NCBI GenBank assembly: GCA_934533005.1
Contig: CAKTBC010000007.1
Span: 1 to 37,596, forward strand
Direction: 5' to 3'
Source of the DNA: an uncultured Oscillospiraceae bacterium
GTDB taxonomy: Bacteria; Bacillota; Clostridia; Oscillospirales; Oscillospiraceae
Length of the DNA stretch: 37,596 nucleotides
Within the stretch, counting starts at the first letter, position 1; every line of letters begins with the position of its first letter. A program made the position numbers and the translations under genes. Shown one piece after another: positions 15,530 to 23,799 of this stretch. Under the pieces are notes generated by a model. That model was given only the letters and a program-made list of their open reading frames with translations. It had not been told where the DNA came from and searched no databases.

Positions 15530-15754
15530 ATGATCGTAGTGAATCTCGATGTAATGATGGCCAAGCGGAAGATCGGACTGGGCGAGCTCGCCGAAAAGGT
15601 TGACATAACCATGGCCAATCTTTCCGTTTTGAAGAACAACAAGGCCCGCGCCGTGCGCTTTTCCACGCTGGACGCGCTCTGCCGGGCACTCGAGTGTCAG
15701 CCGGGCGATATTCTCGCCTGGGAACCGGATAAGGAGGATGATCATGAGTTCTGA
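15530..15754 (+). CDS. Small Cro/C1-type helix-turn-helix regulator, YozG-like
   Basis: The 74-residue protein is almost wholly one Cro/C1-type helix-turn-helix: LDVMMAKRKIGLGELAEKVD, then ITMANLSVLKNNKARAVRFS and LDALCRALECQPGDILAWEP. This matches the YozG family found beside DUF2975 genes. It starts 9 bases after the DUF2975 gene and overlaps the next gene by 11 bases, so the three are one unit. It probably controls its own promoter at 15010-15038. Confidence 0.88.
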   Translation: MIVVNLDVMMAKRKIGLGELAEKVDITMANLSVLKNNKARAVRFSTLDALCRALECQPGDILAWEPDKEDDHEF

Positions 15755-17267
15755 ATCGGTATGGTACGGCGCGCCGCCCCCGGCGGAGGGAGCGCCTGCG
15801 CCGGAAGAGCCGCGCGAAGATACGCGCCATATCTGTCTGCGCAAAAACGCCCGCTATTTTCTGCTGCTCGCGCTCGCGCTGGGCGCGGTGTTCGCGCTTC
15901 TTTTCGTAAATGCCTATGCGCTCGGGCTCAACGCGGCGGTACTGGCCGCGGCGATGGCCGCCGCGACGCTGCTCGCGCTCGGAAAGCTCGGCCTGCGGGA
16001 GAAAAAGCGTGATATATTCTGGTCGGTCTCGCTGATCCTGCTCGGCATTTCCGTTGCATGGACCGCAAACTATATGACGCAGAATGTGAGCTTTCTCGGC
16101 CTGTTTCTCGCCGAGCTTCTCTGGCTGATGAACGCCTTTGCCGACATCCTCTCCTGGCGGTTCGGGCGTGTTGTTTCCGGCGCGTTCCGCCTTATCGGGC
16201 GGATCATCTCGCATCTCGGAGAGCCGTTCCGCCATATGGCCGCGCTGCGGCGCGGCGGCGGGAAAAATGCGCGGAGCGTCCTTCTCGGTATCGTTATCGC
16301 CGTGCCGCTTGTATGGGTCGTCGTTTCGCTGCTCGCGAGCGCGGATGCTGCGTTCGGTGCGCTGGTGGAACGCGCGTTCGGCGGCTGGAGCGTTTCCAAA
16401 ACTGTTTTAACGGCAATTCGCGCAATATTCTATACGATCATCCCCGCTCTGATCTTCTACAGTGCGCTCGCCGCCCAGACCGACCACAGCGAGTTTCCGG
16501 CGAAGGAAAAGCGCCGTGCAAGCGCCGTCGTCGCCGTGACGTTCACCGGCGCTCTCGCGATCGTTTATGCCGTGTTCTGCGGCATTCAGATCGCGGTGCT
16601 TTTCGCCGGAGACGTTTCGGCGCTGCCGGAGGGCGTAACGTATGCCGAATATGCCCGCGAGGGCTTCTTCCAGCTTCTGCTCGTAAGCGGCATCAACGTG
16701 GTGCTCATCATCACGGCACAACGCCGGTTCGTATCGAGCAGGGCGCTGCGGGCACTGCTCGTATTTCTCACGGCGTGCACGTATCTCATGGAGATCTCGA
16801 GCGCGATGCGCATGATGCTCTATGTAAACGCCTACGGGCTCACCTATCTCCGGCTGCTGGTGCTGTGGTTCCTTGCGCTGCTCGCGCTGATCCTCGGCGC
16901 GGCGGTATACACGGTGTTCCACGAGGATTTCCGGCTGTTCCGGTTTACGCTCATCGCGTGTCTGGCGCTCTGGCTCGTGTTCGCCTTTGCCCGGCCGGAC
17001 GCGATCGCCGCGCGGTACAATCTCTCCCGGCACGGTATCGACGATACAACAGAAGCGCAGATCGTCTACGAGAGCTCGAGCGACGCCGTCGGCGCGCTGC
17101 GCCCCTACTTTGCGGACATCGAAGCGCACGGCGAGGATTCGTCAACGTACTTGAATCTCACGATCTCCGTGATCCGGGACTATTCCGAGCGCGGCGTGCG
17201 CAGCTTCAATTTCTCCGCATGGGAGGCCATGCGGACGGCGGAGGACTTTATCGATGCATACAACTGA
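15744..17267 (+). CDS. DUF4173/DUF4153-type multi-pass membrane protein
   Basis: The 507-residue protein has about ten to twelve membrane helices followed by a hydrophilic C-terminal domain of about 85 residues. The stretch ALPEGVTYAEYAREGFFQLL is the part I associate with DUF4173. The N-terminus is a proline-rich cytoplasmic segment. ATG at 15744 has AGGAGG 6 bases upstream; the ATG at 15738 directly abuts that site, so it cannot use it. Its function is unknown. Context with DUF2975 and a YozG-like regulator is recurrent in Firmicutes as I recall. The end overlaps trmO by 14 bases. Confidence 0.8.
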   Translation: MSSESVWYGAPPPAEGAPAPEEPREDTRHICLRKNARYFLLLALALGAVFALLFVNAYALGLNAAVLAAAMAAATLLALGKLGLREKKRDIFWSVSLILLGISVAWTANYMTQNVSFLGLFLAELLWLMNAFADILSWRFGRVVSGAFRLIGRIISHLGEPFRHMAALRRGGGKNARSVLLGIVIAVPLVWVVVSLLASADAAFGALVERAFGGWSVSKTVLTAIRAIFYTIIPALIFYSALAAQTDHSEFPAKEKRRASAVVAVTFTGALAIVYAVFCGIQIAVLFAGDVSALPEGVTYAEYAREGFFQLLLVSGINVVLIITAQRRFVSSRALRALLVFLTACTYLMEISSAMRMMLYVNAYGLTYLRLLVLWFLALLALILGAAVYTVFHEDFRLFRFTLIACLALWLVFAFARPDAIAARYNLSRHGIDDTTEAQIVYESSSDAVGALRPYFADIEAHGEDSSTYLNLTISVIRDYSERGVRSFNFSAWEAMRTAEDFIDAYN

Positions 17268-17955
17268 CGGCATTCTCATGTGCCCTGTGGCGCACATCCG
17301 CTCCGACTTCCCGACGAAATTCGGCATTCCCAAGCAGAGCGGGCTTTCCCGCTCGCTCGAAGCGCGGGTGGTGTTCTGCCCGGAATACCGCAGCGCGGAT
17401 GCCGTGCGCGGTCTGGAGGAGTTCTCTCACATCTGGCTGCTCTGGCAATTCTCCGCTGCGGTGCGCGAGGGGGAGACCTTCTCCCCCACCGTGCGCCCGC
17501 CGCGCCTCGGCGGCAATAAGCGCATCGGCGTGTTCGCGAGCCGCTCGCCCTTCCGCCCGAATCACATCGGTCTCTCGTGCGTGAAGCTCGAACGAATCGA
17601 AGCTACAGACGAAGGGCCGGTACTCGTCGTGCGCGGCGCCGATCTCATGGACGGCACACCCATTCTCGACGTGAAGCCCTATCTCCCCTATGCCGACAGC
17701 CGCCAGGAAGCGACCGGCGGATTTACCGACGCCGTTTCCGCGCGCGTGCTGCATGCAGAGATCCCAGAGGAACTTCTCCGGCGTGTTCCGGAGGATAAGC
17801 GCGAGCCGCTGCGCGAGGTTTTGGAGCAGGATCCGCGCCCGTCATATCAGGACGATCCGGAGCGCGTTTACGGCTTCGGCTTTGCCGGGATGGAGGTGCG
17901 CTTCCGTGCCTCCAAGGGCATTTTGACGGTGCTGGATATTCAAAAAGAAACTTGA
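17254..17955 (+). CDS. trmO: tRNA (N6-threonylcarbamoyladenosine-37-N6)-methyltransferase
   Basis: The 233-residue protein is a TrmO/TsaA (UPF0066) enzyme, which uses SAM to methylate t6A37 of certain tRNAs to m6t6A. Family motifs are GLEEFSHIWLLWQF (residues 53-66), RLGGNKRIGVFASRSPFRPN (84-103) and LMDGTPILDVKPYLPYADS (131-149). The C-terminal YGFGF...RFRASKGILTVLDI segment is also typical. The usual RPNPIG reads RPNHIG here. The start at 17254 has GGAGG 9 bases upstream, inside the DUF4173 gene. This overlap couples it to the membrane-protein cluster, though there is no obvious functional link. Confidence 0.92.
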   Translation: MHTTDGILMCPVAHIRSDFPTKFGIPKQSGLSRSLEARVVFCPEYRSADAVRGLEEFSHIWLLWQFSAAVREGETFSPTVRPPRLGGNKRIGVFASRSPFRPNHIGLSCVKLERIEATDEGPVLVVRGADLMDGTPILDVKPYLPYADSRQEATGGFTDAVSARVLHAEIPEELLRRVPEDKREPLREVLEQDPRPSYQDDPERVYGFGFAGMEVRFRASKGILTVLDIQKET

Positions 17956-17960
17956 GCTCT

Positions 17961-17999
17961 GCCGCGGACGGAAACCATTTCCGTCCGCGGCTTTTCTTT
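17961..17999 (+). terminator. Intrinsic terminator after trmO
   Basis: A 14-bp perfect stem (17961-17974 with 17978-17991) with a CCA loop is followed by TTTTCTTT. Confidence 0.88.
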
Positions 18000-18045
18000 G
18001 CATTATTGGTTTACCATAATTTTTTATCGTTAACTCAAATGATGC

Positions 18046-18074
18046 TTGCACAGCCACAGTTTCTTGGGTATAAT
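18046..18074 (+). promoter_or_regulatory. Promoter for the NAGPA-domain gene
   Basis: TTGCAC and TATAAT are separated by 17 bases, 35 bases before the start codon. Confidence 0.7.
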
Positions 18075-18109
18075 AAAAATTAGAATCGTATGCAAAAAAG
18101 GAGAAATCT

Positions 18110-19075
18110 ATGGCCGCAGACGGAAAAAGAAAAACGACCGGCGCGCTCGGCATCGTTCTCGCGCTGGCGCTGACGATCGTTGCCGCGGGGGGCGTGATTT
18201 ACGGCGCGTATGCCGTCGTATCCTCACAGCCCGGCCCCGCCGGGGAGACCGCCGCTGCCGCGGTGCGGGATACGACGCTCTCCGTTTTCGCCGAGAGCAC
18301 GGTGCAGACCGGCGAGGCCCCCTCGCCCGCTCCCGTCCCGGCGGAGGATGCCGAGGAAAACGAATATGATTATAAGGAGATCCTCTCCGATGAGGATGGG
18401 CTGCTCGTTGCGCGTATCGTCGGCAAGCGCTGGAGCGGCTTTATCGCCGTGATCGACGATCCGATGCGTGTGAAGGTCTCCGTTTGTCCGGTATTCAGTA
18501 CCGAGATTCGCGGATACTCCGTGGCAGAGCACGCGGAGAATACCGGCGCGGTGCTCGCCATCAACGGCGGCGGCTTTGAGGATCCCGGCGGCGCCGGAAA
18601 CGGCGCGATGCCCACCGGCAACGTGATGGCAAACGGTGAGCTGCGCTGGAACAGCTACGGCTCGACCGTCGGCATGGACGGCTCCGGCCTGCTTCACGTC
18701 GGCGAATTTTCCGGCAATCAGTGCGTGGAAATGGGACTGCAATGGGCGGTGGGCTACGGCCCGACGCTCGTGGAAAACGGCGTGATCCGCGAGGGGCTCG
18801 ACCCGCTGTATCTTGAGCCGCGTACCGCCGTTGGACAGCGGGCGGACGGCTCAGTCATCTTCGTTGTTCTGCAGGGACGCCAGCCCGCGGCGCTCGGCGT
18901 TTCGCGGCAGGAGCTCGCCGAGATCATGGTAAAGTACGGCGCGGTGAACGCCGGAAATCTGGACGGCGGCGCTTCCAGCGATATGTATTTTCAGGGCGAG
19001 TATGTAAACGTGTGCAACACATCCGGCGGGCCGCGGGGACTTCCCACGGCAGTCGTCGTGATGCCGGCGCAGTAA
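18110..19075 (+). CDS. Membrane-anchored phosphodiester glycosidase (NAGPA) domain protein
   Basis: The 321-residue protein has an N-terminal membrane helix at about residues 11-38 and no lipobox, so it is a membrane-anchored or secreted protein. A low-complexity Ala/Pro/Glu linker runs to about 85, and the NAGPA domain (PF09992) follows. Its signature pieces are LAINGGGF (149-156), the GYGPTLV segment (215-221), PRTAVGQ (237-243) and GNLDGGASSDMYFQG (282-296). The family cleaves sugar-phosphodiester bonds; the Bacillus relative YoeB/SleB-linked members act on cell-wall polymers, though bacterial substrates are mostly unknown. The start has AAGGAG 6-8 bases upstream. It is 13 bases from the next gene, an exported protein of unknown family, and the two form an operon. 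Confidence 0.88.
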   Translation: MAADGKRKTTGALGIVLALALTIVAAGGVIYGAYAVVSSQPGPAGETAAAAVRDTTLSVFAESTVQTGEAPSPAPVPAEDAEENEYDYKEILSDEDGLLVARIVGKRWSGFIAVIDDPMRVKVSVCPVFSTEIRGYSVAEHAENTGAVLAINGGGFEDPGGAGNGAMPTGNVMANGELRWNSYGSTVGMDGSGLLHVGEFSGNQCVEMGLQWAVGYGPTLVENGVIREGLDPLYLEPRTAVGQRADGSVIFVVLQGRQPAALGVSRQELAEIMVKYGAVNAGNLDGGASSDMYFQGEYVNVCNTSGGPRGLPTAVVVMPAQ

Positions 19076-19088
19076 GGAGGGACAGAAT

Positions 19089-20411
19089 ATGAAACGCTCT
19101 ACGCTTCTCCTTATCTGCCTTCTCGTATTTGTGCTGCTCGTCGGCGGAGCCGCCGCGTGGATGTACTTCTCCCCTGCCGGTGCTCTCGCGCCCGTCTCGG
19201 CGGAGGATGCCGTGCAGGAGGTGCTGGACACCACCGGCGCCGCCGAATGGCGCGCGAAATACGTTTCCCTCTGTGCGCCGGAAACCAGCGTTTTCGAAAA
19301 TACCGAAACCATCGCCGGAGATTTGTTTGACGCCGCCGTACAGGGACAAACGTTCTCTTTCCGACTGGACAGCGAAAACACCTCGCGCCTCGCCCCGGTC
19401 TATATTCTCTCCGCGGGAGACGCCGATCTTCTGACGCTTACGGCGAGCTACAACAAGGCTTCCCGCAGCTGGAAGGTGGATGAAGCGCCGCTCAAAGCGC
19501 TGCGCGCCGAGGCGCGTGATCTCACCATCACGGTGCCGGAGGGCACGGCTGTTTCCGTGAACGGCATCGCTCTTGGTGAGGAATATATCACGGACAGTCA
19601 TGTTCCCTACACCGGCATTTCCGAGCTGGAAACGCAGTTCGACACCTGCCCTTACCGCGTGACATACACCGTCCCGAACATTTACGAGGCGGTGCAGGTG
19701 GACGTCTCACGCGAGGCTGGCGTACTGCTCCTCTACTCGGACGGCACGCGCTTTGACTATACCATTCCGGACGCCGGGACGCATTCCTTCCGCGTGACCG
19801 CGCCGCAGGAGGCGAGCGTCACGGCGGGCGGCGCACTGCTCACTGATGCGCAGGTCGTCTCTTTTGCCCCGCTCTCCACGCACGTGGATGTCCCGGAGGA
19901 GCTTGCCGGGGCGCTGCCGGTCTATGCGGTGTATGCCGCCGGAGGGCTTTACAGCGATCCGTCGTTCACGGCCTCGCTGCCGGACGGCACAGCGCTCACG
20001 CCCACGACTGACGCCGCCGGTTTCCGGACCTTTGAACTGCCTGGAAACGAGGCGCTCTGGAACGAGTGTCACGAGCGCGTAGAGAATTACATGCGCGAGA
20101 TCGCCGGGTACGGCGCGGGAAACACCGTTTCAAACTATCCCGCCGGGTACGTTGTGCCGGGCGCGCCGCTGCAGCTCTATTTCCAATATGCGCTCGACAC
20201 GCTCCATTGGACGCGGGGCTTTACGGTCACGTTCAACGAGGTGAAAACCTGGGGCTATGTCCCGCTCGGCGAGGACGCCTTCCTCTGCCGGGGCGAGGCG
20301 AACTTCACCACGGCGACCCGCCACGAGACCCGCGAGAACATCGTCGATTACGAAATGCTCTGGATCCGGCAAAACGACACATGGTATATCCAGGACATGA
20401 GCTTTTTATGA
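19089..20411 (+). CDS. Exported or membrane-anchored protein of unknown family
   Basis: I do not recognise this 440-residue protein. It begins with a KR pair and a hydrophobic helix (residues 5-24), so it is anchored or secreted. Residues 37-135 resemble a small alpha/beta domain of the NTF2-like type. Around 148-240 lies a beta-rich segment with VPEGTAVSVNGIALGEEYIT, which recalls a PEGA-like surface domain; a second related segment, with VTAPQEASVTAGGALLTDAQ, begins near residue 236. The C-terminal 110 residues end in a pattern (DYEMLWIRQNDTWYIQDMSF) typical of NTF2-like folds, so the protein may have an NTF2-like domain at each end. AAGGAGGGA lies 7 bases before the ATG. It is co-transcribed with the NAGPA-domain gene, which suggests a joint cell-surface role. 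Confidence 0.7.
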   Translation: MKRSTLLLICLLVFVLLVGGAAAWMYFSPAGALAPVSAEDAVQEVLDTTGAAEWRAKYVSLCAPETSVFENTETIAGDLFDAAVQGQTFSFRLDSENTSRLAPVYILSAGDADLLTLTASYNKASRSWKVDEAPLKALRAEARDLTITVPEGTAVSVNGIALGEEYITDSHVPYTGISELETQFDTCPYRVTYTVPNIYEAVQVDVSREAGVLLLYSDGTRFDYTIPDAGTHSFRVTAPQEASVTAGGALLTDAQVVSFAPLSTHVDVPEELAGALPVYAVYAAGGLYSDPSFTASLPDGTALTPTTDAAGFRTFELPGNEALWNECHERVENYMREIAGYGAGNTVSNYPAGYVVPGAPLQLYFQYALDTLHWTRGFTVTFNEVKTWGYVPLGEDAFLCRGEANFTTATRHETRENIVDYEMLWIRQNDTWYIQDMSFL

Positions 20412-20424
20412 TTTGAAACAGACT

Positions 20425-20464
20425 GCGCCGCCGATTGGATTACTCCGACCGGCGGCGCTTTGTT
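20425..20464 (+). terminator. Terminator hairpin after the unknown exported protein gene
   Basis: GCGCCGCCG (20425-20433) pairs with CGGCGGCGC (20450-20458) around a 16-base loop. TTTGTTAT follows. The T-run is weak, but the position between convergent genes fits. Confidence 0.6.
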
Positions 20465-20471
20465 ATGTTAT

Positions 20472-21152
20472 TTATTCGGCTCCCAAGTATTTCTGCGTGT
20501 ATGTGCACACGCCGATGCAGCGCCCGCACATGGGGCGGGTCAGGTTTTGGGCGAGCATGATTTCGCCGCGCTTTTTTGCGCAGGCTTCCACGTCGGCGAT
20601 CTCTCCGCGCGGCATACCGGCGCTCCACAGCGTGCCGCGCAGCGCGTGCGCCGGGCAGGCATCCACGCAGTGCGAACAGCCGCCGCAGCGTGATGTCTCA
20701 ACCGGCTTCGCGCAGCGGAGCGGCGCATCCGTCAGCAGCGAGGAGAGCATGAGCGCCGAGCCGTACTCTGGATTTACGAGCAGGCAGTTTTTCCCGATCC
20801 AGCCCAGCCCGGCGCGCGCCGCCACGGTCTTGTGCGGCACGGCAGTGCGCCGTTCGGCGCCCACTTTGGTATGAGATAGCGTCTGTGCGAACGCCGTATA
20901 GCCGCGGCTTTGAAGAAATGTCTTCCCGGCGCTGACGGCAGCATCCAAAACGGCGTTTATCTCCGGGTAGGCGGCAAGATATTCCCTGCTCGGTGCGTCC
21001 GGCAGCGAGCGGACGATGTCCCTTGGCATCGGTATCGCCGCGGCGACGCCGGCCGGGTACGCGCAGTTTTCCACGCCGCGCATATCGCCCGCGGCGGCGA
21101 GCACCGCGCCGTTTTCGCGCAGCAGCGCCAGAAGCTCTTCGGTGAGTTCCAT
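20472..21152 (-). CDS. Short QueG-like double [4Fe-4S] cluster protein
   Basis: The 226-residue protein resembles the C-terminal half of epoxyqueuosine reductase QueG. Visible features are the GWIGKNCLLVNPEYGSALML segment (residues 120-139) and a first cluster motif, CGGCSHCVDACPAHAL. The second cluster has a lone Cys in the ADVEACAKKRGE segment followed by CGRCIGVCTYTQ. Together these give eight Cys for two [4Fe-4S] clusters. QueG is about 380 residues and has extra corrinoid-binding and HEAT parts, so this protein is a smaller relative whose reaction is unknown. It starts 4 bases after the pseudouridine synthase gene, and its GGAGG lies across that stop codon, so the two are co-translated. 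It might be another tRNA-related enzyme given that neighbour. Confidence 0.75.
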   Translation of the reverse strand: MELTEELLALLRENGAVLAAAGDMRGVENCAYPAGVAAAIPMPRDIVRSLPDAPSREYLAAYPEINAVLDAAVSAGKTFLQSRGYTAFAQTLSHTKVGAERRTAVPHKTVAARAGLGWIGKNCLLVNPEYGSALMLSSLLTDAPLRCAKPVETSRCGGCSHCVDACPAHALRGTLWSAGMPRGEIADVEACAKKRGEIMLAQNLTRPMCGRCIGVCTYTQKYLGAE

Positions 21153-21155
21153 TTT

Positions 21156-22049
21156 CTATCCTCCGATCCGTTGATTGACCAGAAAGCGTTCAAGATCGTC
21201 CGGCAGCGGAGCGGTGAGCTCCAGCCCTTCCCCGGTGACCGGGTGGTGCAGTGAGAGAAACGCCGAATGGAGCGCCGGACGGGAGAGTGCGTCGTCCGGC
21301 ACGCCGTAGAGCGCGTCGCCGAAGAGCGGGTGGCCGATGGCCGCCATGTGCACACGGATCTGGTGCGTGCGCCCCGTGAGCGGGCGGACACACAGCAGCG
21401 CCCCCGCAGAGAAGCGCTCCAAAACCTCGTACTCCGTGCGGGACAGCTGCCCGTCCGGCGTGACGGCGCGCTTTGTCGGCGCGCTCCCGTCGTGTCCGAT
21501 GGGCAGGTCGATCGTACCATGATCGTCCGGGAACTCGCCGTGCACGATCGCAAGATACTCCCGCCGGAAGGCATCCGTATGGAGCATCCGGCGCAGGAGG
21601 TCGTGGACATACGCGCTTTTCGCAATGACCATGAGCCCCGAGGTACCGCGGTCGAGGCGGCTCACGGGATGTAACGCCGTCTCCCGCCCCCAGAGCGCGG
21701 CAAGCGCGTTTGCGACCGTGCAGCCCTGTCCGCCGGTCGAGCCGTGTACCGCCATGTCCGGGCTCTTATTCAATACGGCAAGATCCTCATCCTCGTATAC
21801 GAAGGCAAGCGGCGCAGCGATGGGGATTGCTTCGTTCACGGTGCCCTCGTCGCCGGTCTCCACGCGCAGCACGTCGCCGGTGCGGAGGATCGCATTGGTG
21901 AATACGCGCTCGCCATTTCGCATAAGCCCCGTTTCGCGAAGCTTGAGCCGCGCGATGAGCCCTTCGGCCATGTGCAGTTTGGAGCGCAGCAGGTGCTTCA
22001 CCGTGCTGCCGTTCCACGTCTCGTCCACCGTGAGCGTCAATGCGCGCAT
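21156..22049 (-). CDS. RluA-family pseudouridine synthase
   Basis: The 297-residue protein is a pseudouridine synthase acting on rRNA or tRNA. The catalytic motif HPVSRLDRGTSGLMVIAK sets the active aspartate at D133, and LTGRTHQIRVHMAAIGHPLF is the second conserved block. The N-terminal 60 residues may be a degenerate S4-like RNA-binding region (LIARLKLRETGLMRNG). The start at 22049 (MRALTLTVDE) has GGAGG 11 bases upstream, a little long; the frame is open further upstream, but that part is unlike the family. The gene ends with TAG. A second RluA-type gene lies at 34981. The exact target cannot be told. Confidence 0.9.
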   Translation of the reverse strand: MRALTLTVDETWNGSTVKHLLRSKLHMAEGLIARLKLRETGLMRNGERVFTNAILRTGDVLRVETGDEGTVNEAIPIAAPLAFVYEDEDLAVLNKSPDMAVHGSTGGQGCTVANALAALWGRETALHPVSRLDRGTSGLMVIAKSAYVHDLLRRMLHTDAFRREYLAIVHGEFPDDHGTIDLPIGHDGSAPTKRAVTPDGQLSRTEYEVLERFSAGALLCVRPLTGRTHQIRVHMAAIGHPLFGDALYGVPDDALSRPALHSAFLSLHHPVTGEGLELTAPLPDDLERFLVNQRIGG

Positions 22050-22085
22050 ACGCCGATTTTCCTCCGTTCCGCCGTCAAGTTTCCG

Positions 22086-22114
22086 TTCCCTTTTTGTCCG
22101 GGATATGATATGAT
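22086..22114 (+). promoter_or_regulatory. Possible promoter for the lysoplasmalogenase-gluQ pair
   Basis: TTCCCT, 17 bases, then TATGAT (22109-22114), with a second overlapping TATGAT at 22104-22109. The -35 box is poor, so confidence is low. Confidence 0.35.
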
Positions 22115-22167
22115 GAAATTGATCCACCGCTTCTCCGCCGAAGACTCTGACGGGAAGGATGTTTTTC

Positions 22168-22836
22168 ATGATTTATCTCCGATGCGTATTTATCATAGCA
22201 TATCTGACAGTGCTTTGTCTCTATTTCTTTTCGGAGACGAGCGGCAATTTCAAGCGCCGCGCCATAAACAAGATCGCGCTCGCCGTGCTCTTTGAGGCTT
22301 ACGCCGTGAGCGCATATCTGCTGCACTCGCCGCTATTCAGCATGCGGATGATCCTGCCGATCGGCCTTTTTTTCGCGTTCCTCGGCGATATTTTCCTCCT
22401 TTGGAACTTCGTCCGCGGCGGCATCTGCTTCAGCATCGGCAATTTCTGCCTGCTGCTCTATGAGATCATGCTCATGCGGTATACGAACGTTACGCCGCGC
22501 ATCCTCTTTCCGGCGGCTGCGGTTTTTCTCCTCTTCTGGGGAACGACGATGCTTTTGTATCAAAAGGAGTTCATCGATTTCAGCAGCGTGCGCATTTTCC
22601 CGGCGTATCTTTTCAGCGTTTCGCTGCACGGTTCGCTCGGCGCGGTGCTCGCCGCCGTGTGCCCGAGCCCCGGCATCAAGCTCTTCGGCGCAGGCGTATT
22701 TCTGATGATGATCTCCGACTATATTCTCTCCGTACACAAATTCAAGCATGGCGTGAACTGGATACTGCGCTGCAACAGCGCGAGCTACTTTGTCGGCACG
22801 CTGCTTGCGGCGCTGAGTCTGTCGCTGCCGATCTGA
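22168..22836 (+). CDS. Lysoplasmalogenase (YhhN/TMEM86) family membrane protein
   Basis: The 222-residue protein has seven to eight membrane helices. It shows the family pattern of an FFAFLGDIFLL motif after the third helix (near residue 70) and a matching MMISDYILSVHKF segment late in the protein. Characterised relatives hydrolyse the vinyl ether bond of lysoplasmalogens, lipids made by anaerobic Clostridia. The ATG at 22168 has GGGAAGG 9 bases upstream; the ATG at 22159 abuts that site and was rejected. It is 12 bases from gluQ and in the same transcript, which looks incidental. Confidence 0.75.
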   Translation: MIYLRCVFIIAYLTVLCLYFFSETSGNFKRRAINKIALAVLFEAYAVSAYLLHSPLFSMRMILPIGLFFAFLGDIFLLWNFVRGGICFSIGNFCLLLYEIMLMRYTNVTPRILFPAAAVFLLFWGTTMLLYQKEFIDFSSVRIFPAYLFSVSLHGSLGAVLAAVCPSPGIKLFGAGVFLMMISDYILSVHKFKHGVNWILRCNSASYFVGTLLAALSLSLPI

Positions 22837-22848
22837 GGAGGCGTTTTC

Positions 22849-23760
22849 ATGGCCGAGCGCGGCCGCTTCGCCCCGACGCCGAGCGGGCGGATGCATCTCG
22901 GCAACGTGTTCTCCGCGCTGCTCGCGTGGCTTTCTGTCCGCGCCGCGGGCGGGGAGCTTGTGCTGCGCATCGAGGATCTGGACACGCTCCGGTGCAGCGA
23001 GGAAAATGCTGAGCTTCTCAAGGACGATCTGCGCTGGCTCGGTCTTACGTGGGATACGGAGCAGCCGGATCAGAGCACGCGCAGCGAATATTACGAAAGC
23101 ATTCTCAATCATCTTCGCGCCGAGGGCTTTGTCTATCCCTGCTGGTGTACGCGCGGCGATCTCAAAAACGCCGCAAACGCCCCGCACGCGAGTGATGGCC
23201 ACCCGATCTACCCCGGCACATGCCGTGGCCTCACCGAAGAAGAGCGCGCGGCGAAAGCCCAGGAGCGCGCCCCACTCTGGCGGCTTCGTGTGCCGGATGA
23301 TGACATTTCCTTCACCGACGGGCATTACGGTGCCTACACCGAAAACCTCGCGCGCGAGTGCGGGGATTTTATCCTCCGGCGCGCGGATGGCGTTTTCGCC
23401 TACCAGCTCGCCGTTGTAGCGGACGACATCGACGCTGGCGTAACGCAGATCGTGCGCGGACGCGATCTCCTCTCCTCCACACCGCGGCAGCTTTATCTTT
23501 GCCGGCTGCTCGGCGCCGCGCCGCCGAAATACTATCATGTTCCTCTGCTCACCGCGCCGGATGGGCGGCGGCTCTCCAAGCGCGACCGCGATCTCGATCT
23601 CGGCATTCTGCGCGAAAAATATTCCGCGCCGGAGCTTCTCGGTGCGCTCGCCCACGCTGCGGGGCTGCTGGAAAAGCGGGAGCCCATCTCTGCCAAGGAA
23701 CTCCTCCCGCTCTTCGATTGGGCAAAGATACCGAAAGACGACATTGCCATAGAACTCTAA
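22849..23760 (+). CDS. gluQ: Glutamyl-Q tRNA(Asp) synthetase
   Basis: The 303-residue protein is a truncated paralogue of glutamyl-tRNA synthetase that lacks the anticodon-binding domain. It attaches glutamate to queuosine in tRNA(Asp). The class I motifs are HLGN (residues 16-19) in place of HIGH and RLSKRD in place of KMSKS. Zinc ligands fit C98, C100, Y121 and C125 in CWCTRGD and YPGTCRG. The start has AGGAGG 7 bases upstream. It depends on queuosine, so a queuosine pathway should exist in this organism; the QueG-like gene at 20472 is nearby on the other strand. Confidence 0.92.
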   Translation: MAERGRFAPTPSGRMHLGNVFSALLAWLSVRAAGGELVLRIEDLDTLRCSEENAELLKDDLRWLGLTWDTEQPDQSTRSEYYESILNHLRAEGFVYPCWCTRGDLKNAANAPHASDGHPIYPGTCRGLTEEERAAKAQERAPLWRLRVPDDDISFTDGHYGAYTENLARECGDFILRRADGVFAYQLAVVADDIDAGVTQIVRGRDLLSSTPRQLYLCRLLGAAPPKYYHVPLLTAPDGRRLSKRDRDLDLGILREKYSAPELLGALAHAAGLLEKREPISAKELLPLFDWAKIPKDDIAIEL

Positions 23761-23797
23761 GAACCTCGCGCCGGAAATCCGGCGCGAGGTTCTTTTA
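23761..23797 (+). terminator. Intrinsic terminator after gluQ
   Basis: A 15-bp perfect stem (23761-23775 with 23778-23792) begins directly after the gluQ stop codon and is followed by TTTT. It sits between convergent genes and may also act on the minus strand. Confidence 0.88.
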
Positions 23798-23799
23798 TA

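Noticed and set aside
16058..17584. A 508-codon plus-strand frame overlapping DUF4173 and trmO
   Set aside because: It is a frame-shifted shadow, arginine-rich, with no membrane helices or family motifs, while the real frames have both.
22333..23655. A 440-codon minus-strand frame over the lysoplasmalogenase and gluQ genes
   Set aside because: It is antisense to two genes with good starts and motifs. Its protein is rich in Glu, Arg and Ala, as expected from antisense of this codon usage.
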